Source: CAZSWR01 sp964610885
Lineage (GTDB): Bacteria; Bacteroidota; Ignavibacteria; Kapaibacteriales; UBA2268
Assembly: GCA_964610885.1 (NCBI GenBank)
Contig: CAZSWR010000125.1
Location: 1 to 7,189 of the forward strand
DNA length: 7,189 nucleotides
Reading direction: 5' to 3'
The stretch's first letter is position 1. The number at the start of each line of letters is the position of its first letter. The position numbers and the translations under genes were made by a program. Positions 1 to 4,395 of this stretch are shown here, piece by piece. The notes under the pieces are model-generated. The model did no database searches. It was not told the origin of the DNA and worked only from the letters and a program-made list of their open reading frames with translations.

Positions 1-55
1 TTCTGTTGTTCAGAATGTTCTGCCTGTCAACATTAGAATTTGTTAAATCTCTCAT
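1..55 (-). CDS. Start of a gene running off the left edge; possible DNA-binding protein
   Basis: Only 18 codons are in the window, beginning MRDLTNSNVDRQNILNN. A strong Shine-Dalgarno sequence (GGAGG at 66-70, complement strand) lies 10 nt upstream. It falls inside the last codons of the preceding 42-codon ORF, whose stop is only 2 nt away, so translation is probably coupled. From memory, an N-terminus of the form NSxVDRQNILNN occurs in a family of putative DNA-binding proteins found near restriction or mobile loci. That assignment rests on a very short stretch and is tentative. The reading frame itself is well supported by the ribosome binding site and spacing. Confidence 0.5.
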   Translation of the reverse strand, partial: MRDLTNSNVDRQNILNNR

Positions 56-65
56 CTCTACTCTC

Positions 66-70
66 CCTCC
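66..70 (-). promoter_or_regulatory. Shine-Dalgarno site for the left-edge gene
   Basis: The complement reads GGAGG 10 nt before the ATG at 53-55. It lies inside the final codons (GTG GAG GGA GAG) of the upstream 42-codon ORF. It decides the start of the left-edge gene and suggests that ribosomes finishing the small ORF could reinitiate there. Confidence 0.55.
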
Positions 71-106
71 ACTATCTTTATTTCTTCTTCGCTGAGGCCG
101 TAGAGC
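70..106. repeat. 37-bp direct repeat, left copy
   Basis: Positions 70-106 match 1729-1765 at 35 of 37 bases with no gaps; the mismatches are at 77 and 94. The offset is 1659 bp, and 1622 bp lie between the copies, containing both nuclease-cassette genes. On the minus strand both copies encode LYGLSEEEI(K/R)IV in the same frame and are followed by a stop within three codons. One mismatch is synonymous (Leu CTC/CTA) and the other changes Lys to Arg. This looks like a shared coding tail used as a recombination junction, not a transposon end: no inverted repeats or transposase are seen. Confidence 0.85.
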
Positions 107-178
107 GCATAGACCAAGCGGTCGATCTCGGCCTCTTGTGCGCTCGTGTCCACAGTTGGGTCGGATTGCTTGATCTGC

Positions 179-901
179 TTAACCATAAATCTCTTTTATC
201 ATGCTCATTTGATGACCTATATCAGGAAGTTGCTTGGTATCAATTGTAAGAGTTCCATCTTTTTGAAGAAACGCATTTTCTTTTTCAAGGCTTTTCAAAC
301 GATGCGTGCTACTTCCGACCAGATAATTCCACAATATACCATTATAGAAAATATTGTATTGTCTAAATCCTTCAATTCTATTGCCTTCACTTGCGTATAA
401 TAAGTCTTTTACTGGTGAGTTATCTAATTTTAATAAAAACAAGAGACATGGATATTGCCATTCTTTTCCCGGATCTTCAGTAATTAGCATCAGTCTCAAT
501 CTCTCAATGTGTTTGTTTCCAAGTTCCAAATGAAGTATTTTATTACTTGTTATTGCACATCTCCATAAGACTGACAATTGAAATAATCTGAATTTTTTAT
601 AGTCGACTTTGATTCGATAAAATTCTGTATCGATATTGTCTATTTCTCTATTTAATAGCTCATAAACGTATTTTTCCCAAACAGATAATTTATTCTCACA
701 GCTGCTACATAATAAATCCTCTCTAATTCCTTTCTGCATATTTGATAATTCTAGTTCAGCCCCTTTTTGAACCTTAATTGTTGGAAGTCTCCTGTTATTT
801 TGATGCTTATAGGAATAAATACCTTTATAACCCCATTCAGGTATTATATGAGATTTACATAGATCTGTATCTATTTGGCATAATTTACAAATTCCTTTCA
901 T
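179..901 (-). CDS. HNH-like / zinc-binding protein, partner of the Mrr-type nuclease
   Basis: This 240-residue protein has an N-terminal CKLC (Cys5, Cys8), then KSHIIPEW with His18, and a second pair CSSC at Cys65 and Cys68. Four cysteines framing a conserved SHIIP resemble the zinc-bound treble-clef of HNH-type proteins. I recall similar CxxC-SHIIP-CxxC proteins beside restriction-type nucleases, but I cannot name a characterised member. A later stretch, LFQLSVLWRCAI (about residues 104-116), also fits that family. No membrane segment or signal peptide is visible. The start lies 5 bp after the stop of the Mrr-type gene, with only a weak purine-rich site (GAGA), so the two are almost certainly one transcript with coupled translation. 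The gene is strongly AT-rich compared with the right half of the window, which suggests horizontal acquisition. Nuclease activity is not proven: a full HNH catalytic signature is not obvious, and it may be a DNA-binding or accessory subunit. Confidence 0.7.
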   Translation of the reverse strand: MKGICKLCQIDTDLCKSHIIPEWGYKGIYSYKHQNNRRLPTIKVQKGAELELSNMQKGIREDLLCSSCENKLSVWEKYVYELLNREIDNIDTEFYRIKVDYKKFRLFQLSVLWRCAITSNKILHLELGNKHIERLRLMLITEDPGKEWQYPCLLFLLKLDNSPVKDLLYASEGNRIEGFRQYNIFYNGILWNYLVGSSTHRLKSLEKENAFLQKDGTLTIDTKQLPDIGHQMSMIKEIYG

Positions 902-906
902 ATTTC

Positions 907-1668
907 TCAGCTTCCCAATGGAACGGTTCTTCCAAAGATACTTTCAAATTCAAGCATTGCTTGATCGTGATAGTGCTTTATTGCTTCAAAAAACTCTTCA
1001 ACTGAATTTGCAATAACATACAAAATATTGTTTTCATCGCTACAATCAACGGGAATTCTAATTGGGAATTGTGAATATTTTTCTTTATCGTTTTTTATTC
1101 CAATCAGCTCATAGGAATATTTTGTAATAACAAATCCAAGCCCCCAATATTTATCCTTCAAATGATAATAGAGCTTTCTCTTTTTCTCCGAAAGTTTGTC
1201 TACCAACTTTGTTACTCTTGAATTAATTGGCTCAGTGTAATCAGTTAATAATTCAAAATATTTGCGATTATACAACATTATATTTTGGAAATATTCTTGC
1301 ACGTATAGATTATTGAATTCATGCCAAGTTAGAAGCTTAATATTTGTCTTTTCAGCTGCTTCAAAACTACCACTCTGAAAACCGTTTTTTGAAATAATAA
1401 ATCCAATATTAGCTCCTGAACCTTCAACAACTGTTTTAAAAGAATGAACTACATCCTTGGGAACATTGGATTCCCAGTTTTTACATTCTACAATGATAGT
1501 TATTTCAGGGATGGAGTTTTTATTGTGAGCATATACATCTACTTCTTTTGAACCTCGTGTAAGTATTATTGAATAAGGAGAATGTGTTTCATGCCCAATC
1601 ATTCTAAAAACGTCAGCAACCTTGTTTTGAAGGTCTACCCAATTCGTTGGTTGATTTTTATAAATCAT
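907..1668 (-). CDS. Mrr-type restriction endonuclease (PD-(D/E)xK fold)
   Basis: This 253-residue protein carries the Mrr-like catalytic core in its first ~120 residues. It begins with a helix, WVDLQNKVADVFRMIGHE. Then comes EVDVYA with the metal-binding Asp44, followed by IIVECKNW with Glu61 and Lys63. The helix VHSFKTVVEGSGANIGFIIS (75-93) and GFQSGSFEAA (96-105) complete the pattern GxxxGfiis...GFxxGA(x)eaA typical of the family. Such enzymes cut DNA, often foreign or modified DNA. Residues ~125-253 are a lysine-rich domain I do not recognise, perhaps for target recognition. The start is set by a good Shine-Dalgarno (GGAGGA, complement of 1676-1681) 7 nt upstream. It is the first gene of a two-gene unit with the HNH-like protein, is AT-rich, and is flanked by restriction-enzyme tail relics. 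This suggests a mobile defence cassette. The catalytic residues appear intact. Confidence 0.85.
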   Translation of the reverse strand: MIYKNQPTNWVDLQNKVADVFRMIGHETHSPYSIILTRGSKEVDVYAHNKNSIPEITIIVECKNWESNVPKDVVHSFKTVVEGSGANIGFIISKNGFQSGSFEAAEKTNIKLLTWHEFNNLYVQEYFQNIMLYNRKYFELLTDYTEPINSRVTKLVDKLSEKKRKLYYHLKDKYWGLGFVITKYSYELIGIKNDKEKYSQFPIRIPVDCSDENNILYVIANSVEEFFEAIKHYHDQAMLEFESIFGRTVPLGS

Positions 1669-1675
1669 TTATTAT

Positions 1676-1681
1676 TCCTCC
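1676..1681 (-). promoter_or_regulatory. Shine-Dalgarno site of the Mrr-type gene, overlapping a 13-codon ORF end
   Basis: The complement reads GGAGGA 7 nt before the ATG at 1666-1668 and fixes that start. A 13-codon ORF (1672-1713, MSQEENKKFDAEE) in the same frame ends with TAA TAA just ahead of the nuclease start, so the site lies within its last codons. No ribosome binding site is seen for the small ORF itself. Confidence 0.6.
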
Positions 1682-1728
1682 GCATCAAATTTCTTATTTT
1701 CTTCTTGGCTCATGGAAAATTAATTATC

Positions 1729-1765
1729 CACTATCCTTATTTCTTCTTCGCTTAGGCCGTAGAGC
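1729..1765. repeat. 37-bp direct repeat, right copy
   Basis: This is the partner of 70-106 (35/37 identical). It begins about 60 bp upstream of the Mrr-type start on the minus strand, so the two repeats bracket the nuclease pair closely on both sides. Confidence 0.85.
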
Positions 1766-1793
1766 TTGCGGGCGGGGCGGCCTTTGGTTTCAA

Positions 1794-1801
1794 CAAATAT
1801 A
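1794..1801 (-). promoter_or_regulatory. Possible promoter -7/-10 box for the nuclease operon
   Basis: The complement reads TATATTTG, fitting the Bacteroidota TAnnTTTG element. The identical octamer precedes queA at 3142-3149. No good -33 TTTG is seen at the expected distance. Transcription from here would give a leader of about 120 nt containing tail relic A and the 13-codon ORF. Confidence 0.35.
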
Positions 1802-1840
1802 ATAAATAAAACTCTGAAATTTTATGAATTCTGAAAAGGA

Positions 1841-1880
1841 ATGTACAGACAAGGCATGCGTATGTTCAGACAAGGCATGC
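1841..1880. repeat. 19-bp tandem duplication (period 21) of a palindrome arm
   Basis: Positions 1841-1859 and 1862-1880 are the same 19-mer with one mismatch, ATGT(A/T)CAGACAAGGCATGC. The second copy runs into the palindrome at 1868-1887. The arrangement looks like a palindromic repeat with one arm duplicated, or a decayed pair of such elements. Confidence 0.8.
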
Positions 1881-1887
1881 CTTGTCT
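1868..1887. repeat. Perfect 20-bp palindrome, REP/MITE-like intergenic element
   Basis: AGACAAGGCATGCCTTGTCT is its own reverse complement. It is followed by CTAC, so the right arm reads GCCTTGTCTCTAC. Palindromes of the form GTAGAGAC...GTCTCTAC around a GCATGC centre are a common dispersed intergenic repeat in several bacterial phyla (from memory). It sits in the divergent spacer, upstream of both transcription units, and is not followed by a T-run, so a terminator role is unlikely. A dyad operator is possible but unsupported. Confidence 0.75.
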
Positions 1888-1928
1888 CTACACGGTAATG
1901 AATGAAAATTTGTGAACTGAAAAAATAA

Positions 1929-1957
1929 TTTGAATTCACGCAAATCGTTTATATATT
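1929..1957 (+). promoter_or_regulatory. Putative promoter of the DUF2851 gene
   Basis: TTTGAAT at 1929-1935 and TATATT at 1952-1957 form a -35/-10 pair with a 16-bp gap (TTGAAT to TATATT). In the Bacteroidota model they are TTTG plus a TATATTG box 19 bp on. A start near 1964 would give a leader of about 30 nt. The rest of the 1669-1994 spacer holds only the repeats, relic A and the 13-codon ORF described separately. Confidence 0.45.
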
Positions 1958-1994
1958 GTAGTATTAGTTCCGTACAACATAGAAGCGAAACACC

Positions 1995-3008
1995 ATGACG
2001 CACGAAGACCTAAGCCAGAAGGACGAACGCCAGTTGCAGAGGGCAGTTTTCCGGGCGCTATCGGAGCCGTCCACCGTCCGCCGCACCCTGCGCGGCCGCC
2101 GCTTGCAGATACTTTCGCCCGGGGTGCTGAACCGAAACGAAGGCCCCGACTTCCTCGAATCGGCCATACTGCTCGAGGGCGACGTCGTGGTCGGCTCGAG
2201 CGAATACCACCGCGACGGCGCCGACTGGGAACGCCACAACCACTCGACTGATCCGAACTATGCCGACTTGGTCCTGCACATCGTCAACAGCCCCAGCGCC
2301 GGCGCCGCATCGCATCCGTTCGAGACTCTGGTCGTACCGTTCGGCGAGTTGGCCCTTTTCCTGGACGAGGAAAGGCGGCCGCCATCGCTCGATTACGAAA
2401 CCGCCGAGGAATTGCAACACTTCGCGCTGATTCGCCTATTGCGGAAGACTGCCGCGGCCGATGAGGCCCGCCGGATCAATGGAGAAATGGGTGCGCTCAG
2501 GCTGCTCGTGGCCGGATTCGTCCGGAAGTACATGGAGCGGAGGAAGCGGCCCGTCTATTCTCCGGCGGAGCTTGGTGCCATCGTTACGGATCTGCCGAAC
2601 ACGATAATGGGGCAATTCATAGGCCAGCTGGCCGAGGGCCGCCAGTCACACATTCCCGACAGGCTCCACGCGCTGATGAAGGATCCGCTGGAGGGCATCG
2701 GCTCGCATTTGCGGCGCGAGATCATCCTGAATTGCGTACTTCCGCTCGCGCTGGCCGTATCGGACGAGGAAGCGCGCATTTCCCTTTTCCTGTGGTATTG
2801 GTCCACTCCTTCGGTGGGCAGCTACGGCGTGCTGAAATCGAAATTCCCCGACCTGCCGCAGAATTTCCTCTGGCAGCAGCAGGGCATGCTCGAGTACCTG
2901 AAGGACCACGGCAAGAAGGAAAACGCCACACGCAGCTCGATCAAAAACTATGGCTTCAGCGAGGTGCTAAGCTTCTACAAATCCGGCAGAAGCCCTTTCA
3001 TGGAATAA
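1995..3008 (+). CDS. DUF2851 family protein
   Basis: This 337-residue cytoplasmic protein of unknown function matches the DUF2851 signature near its N-terminus: LQILSPGVLNRNEGPDF (37-53), then SSEYH (68-72), DWERHNH (77-83), DPNY (86-89) and LVLHIV (92-97). This corresponds to the family pattern with conserved His and Asp residues that could bind a metal (inference). The family is frequent in Bacteroidota and relatives, where members are often about 420 residues, so this copy is somewhat short. The usual GDVEIH is replaced by GSSEYH. The ATG at 1995 follows a plausible promoter with a weak upstream GAAGC as the only ribosome binding site. The gene has the highest G+C in the window, about 60%. 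It is monocistronic by layout, with a gap of 226 bp before queA. No reaction can be assigned. Confidence 0.8.
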   Translation: MTHEDLSQKDERQLQRAVFRALSEPSTVRRTLRGRRLQILSPGVLNRNEGPDFLESAILLEGDVVVGSSEYHRDGADWERHNHSTDPNYADLVLHIVNSPSAGAASHPFETLVVPFGELALFLDEERRPPSLDYETAEELQHFALIRLLRKTAAADEARRINGEMGALRLLVAGFVRKYMERRKRPVYSPAELGAIVTDLPNTIMGQFIGQLAEGRQSHIPDRLHALMKDPLEGIGSHLRREIILNCVLPLALAVSDEEARISLFLWYWSTPSVGSYGVLKSKFPDLPQNFLWQQQGMLEYLKDHGKKENATRSSIKNYGFSEVLSFYKSGRSPFME

Positions 3009-3080
3009 CAACCCATCGTTCAAAAATCACATAGTTGTTTTTGCAACTGCAAATCAACGAAGCAAATTCACAGGATTTAT

Positions 3081-3105
3081 GCTTGCGGGGGCAGGCTTAT
3101 ATTTT
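3081..3105 (+). terminator. Weak hairpin, possible terminator after the DUF2851 gene
   Basis: GCTTGC (3081-3086) can pair with GCAGGC (3091-3096), including one G-U pair, around a GGGG loop. A mixed AT stretch, TTATATTTTC, follows instead of a clean T-run, so termination efficiency is doubtful. Confidence 0.35.
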
Positions 3106-3118
3106 CACACAAAAACAA

Positions 3119-3149
3119 TTGATTAAGCCCTTTTATTTTCGTATATTTG
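3119..3149 (+). promoter_or_regulatory. Putative queA promoter
   Basis: TTGATT (3119-3124) and TATATT (3142-3147) are separated by 17 bp, an ideal sigma70-type spacing. The second box extends to TATATTTG, the Bacteroidota TAnnTTTG element. The expected start near 3154 gives a leader of about 80 nt. I saw no preQ1 riboswitch pattern in that leader. Confidence 0.5.
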
Positions 3150-3234
3150 TATTTTGTGTTTATTGCCAATTCTATCGGCTAAATGCAAAATTGAAAATCG
3201 TAAGGTGTTGTTGCAAATATAAAGGCTCGGGCCA

Positions 3235-4278
3235 ATGAAACTGTCGGAATTTAAATACAATCTGCCACGTAACGCAATTGCCAAATTCCCTGCCGACCCC
3301 CGTGATTCGTCGCGAATGATGGTCCTACACCGCCAAACCGGCGAAATTGAAGATAAAAATTTCAAGAACTTCCTCGACTATATTCACAAAGGCGATTCGA
3401 TCGTCGTGAACAATACCAAAGTATTTCCCGCCCGCCTCTACGGCAAAAAGGAAAAAACTAATGCTAAAATCGAGGTTATGCTGCTTCGCGAATTGAAAGC
3501 GGAGGACAGAATCTGGGACGTACTCGTCGAGCCTGCGCGAAAAGTGCGTATCGGCAACAAAATCTATTTCGACAACAATAAGTTCTATTGCGAAGTAATC
3601 GATAACACGACTTCGCGCGGACGCACAGTCCGCTTCAGCTACGACGGCAATTTGTTCAAAGTGATCGAGAGAATCGGCGAAATGCCCCTGCCCACGTACA
3701 TCAAACGCGACCCGGCGGAAATCGACAAAACCACCTTCCAGTGCGTTTTTGCCGACGAAGAACAGCTTTCGTCCATCTCGCCGCCGAGCGCCGGGCTGCA
3801 CTTCACAAAGGAAATGATCAAGGAAATCGAAAAGAAAGGCGCGAAAATCGTCCCGATAGTCTTGCACATCGGCCAGGGCATCTTCGAGCAAATCGAAGTG
3901 GAAGACCTGACGAAACACCGTATGTATTCGGAGAATTTCCACATTTCGCGCGAAGCAGCCGAAACAATCAACAAATCGCTTCGTAACAAGAAGAACGTTA
4001 TCGCCGTCGGGTGTTCCGTGGCGCGCGCGCTCGAGGCCTCCGTGCTCACGAGCGGGCAGGTGAAGCCGAACAAAGGATGGACAGACAAATTCATCTATCC
4101 GCCGTTCGAATTCAAAATCGTTAGCGCAATGCTGACGAATTTCCATCCGCCTGCGTCGCCTTCGTTGCTGATGGCGGCTGCTTTCTCGGGCAAGGAAAAC
4201 ATGTTCAAAGCATACAAACGCGCTGCCAAAAGCGATTACCGCTTCTTGGTCTATGGCGACGCATTCCTCGTTATGTAG
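3235..4278 (+). CDS. queA: S-adenosylmethionine:tRNA ribosyltransferase-isomerase QueA
   Basis: QueA transfers and isomerises the ribosyl part of S-adenosylmethionine onto preQ1 at the wobble position (34) of tRNAs with GUN anticodons, making epoxyqueuosine, the step before queuosine. The 347-residue length is typical. Family landmarks run in order: the start MKLSEFKYNLP; GDSIVVNNTKVFPARLYG (about 52-69); SPPSAGLHFT (182-191, usually APTAGLHFT); HIGQGIFEQIEVEDL (211-225); GWTDKFIYPPFEFK; LTNFH ending at His304; and the C-terminal YRFLVYGDAFLV. The segment after NFH is PPASPSLLM instead of the usual LPKSTLLML, a mild divergence in a normally well kept motif. The start fits the family N-terminus, although no clear Shine-Dalgarno precedes it, as is common in Bacteroidota. 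It has its own promoter upstream and an intrinsic terminator downstream, so it is probably transcribed alone. Confidence 0.97.
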   Translation: MKLSEFKYNLPRNAIAKFPADPRDSSRMMVLHRQTGEIEDKNFKNFLDYIHKGDSIVVNNTKVFPARLYGKKEKTNAKIEVMLLRELKAEDRIWDVLVEPARKVRIGNKIYFDNNKFYCEVIDNTTSRGRTVRFSYDGNLFKVIERIGEMPLPTYIKRDPAEIDKTTFQCVFADEEQLSSISPPSAGLHFTKEMIKEIEKKGAKIVPIVLHIGQGIFEQIEVEDLTKHRMYSENFHISREAAETINKSLRNKKNVIAVGCSVARALEASVLTSGQVKPNKGWTDKFIYPPFEFKIVSAMLTNFHPPASPSLLMAAAFSGKENMFKAYKRAAKSDYRFLVYGDAFLVM

Positions 4279-4335
4279 GGCAAACACGCGGTTTCGCATA
4301 TGTTGAAAATAATATTTAAATATTGATTATATCGT

Positions 4336-4378
4336 AGGCACTCCTAATTTTATATCGGGTAGTGCCTTTGTTTTTTTT
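4336..4378 (+). terminator. Intrinsic terminator after queA
   Basis: AGGCACT (4336-4342) pairs perfectly with AGTGCCT (4361-4367) across an 18-nt AT-rich loop and is followed by TTG and eight Ts (4371-4378). It ends 17 bp before the mutA start. The mutA transcript must therefore read through it or begin very close to it, and the hairpin could also act in the mutA leader. Confidence 0.75.
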
Positions 4379-4395
4379 ATAAAAGGTAAACGCTT

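Larger units (their letters stand above)
58..186 (-). pseudogene. C-terminal tail relic of an Eco57I-like restriction-modification methylase (copy B), 42-codon ORF
   Basis: This minus-strand frame opens at ATG 184-186 and ends at TAG 58-60. It reads MVKQIKQSDPTVD, then TSAQEAEIDRLVY, then ALYGLSEEEIKIVEGE. The pattern of an ADP/SDP-x-x-DTS stretch, then EAEIDRLVYxLYGL, then EEEIxIVE and stop is the usual extreme C-terminus of Eco57I-like type IIG or related class I DNA methyltransferases (recalled family knowledge). Everything upstream, including the methylase and specificity domains, is missing: a TAA closes the frame three codons before the ATG. The ATG overlaps the stop of the HNH-like gene by 8 nt (ATGGTTAA), so the remnant could still be translated by coupling. 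Its G+C is much higher than that of the adjoining nuclease genes, so it likely belonged to the original host-like locus. It may be a dead fragment or a small protein. Confidence 0.65.
1721..1826 (-). pseudogene. Second restriction-modification-type tail relic (copy A), in the leader of the nuclease genes
   Basis: The minus strand reads FVETKGRPARKLYGLSEEEI followed by RIVDN and TAA at 1721-1723; a TAA closes the frame about 34 codons upstream. The end shares LYGLSEEEI-IV with copy B and with Eco57I-like methylase C-termini, but the residues before it (GRPARK versus DRLVYA) differ. The two relics may therefore come from two different parent genes or from diverged paralogues. The GC-rich stretch 1755-1789 contrasts with the AT-rich DNA on either side. 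It has no start or body and lies between the putative promoter and the nuclease start, so it is probably carried in the mRNA leader. Confidence 0.5.

Noticed and set aside
40..400. Plus-strand ORFs at the left edge
   Set aside because: They are antisense to the HNH-like gene and to the methylase-tail frame, which both show recognisable motifs.
70..1765. Insertion sequence or composite transposon bounded by the 37-bp repeats
   Set aside because: No transposase, no terminal inverted repeats, and the repeats are coding tails in one frame instead of transposon ends.
1868..1887. Palindrome as an intrinsic terminator
   Set aside because: No T-run on either side and it lies between divergent units, upstream of both.
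3150..3234. preQ1 riboswitch in the queA leader
   Set aside because: No convincing preQ1 aptamer hairpin with an A-rich tail could be seen; queA is also rarely the controlled gene in such cases.
3035..3238. Plus-strand ORF of 67 codons between the DUF2851 gene and queA
   Set aside because: It is low-complexity, spans the putative queA promoter, has no ribosome binding site and overlaps the queA start.
3325..4299. Long minus-strand ORF (324 codons) opposite queA
   Set aside because: It lies entirely antisense to a clearly recognisable QueA, has biased Phe/Arg/Asp-rich composition and no family resemblance.
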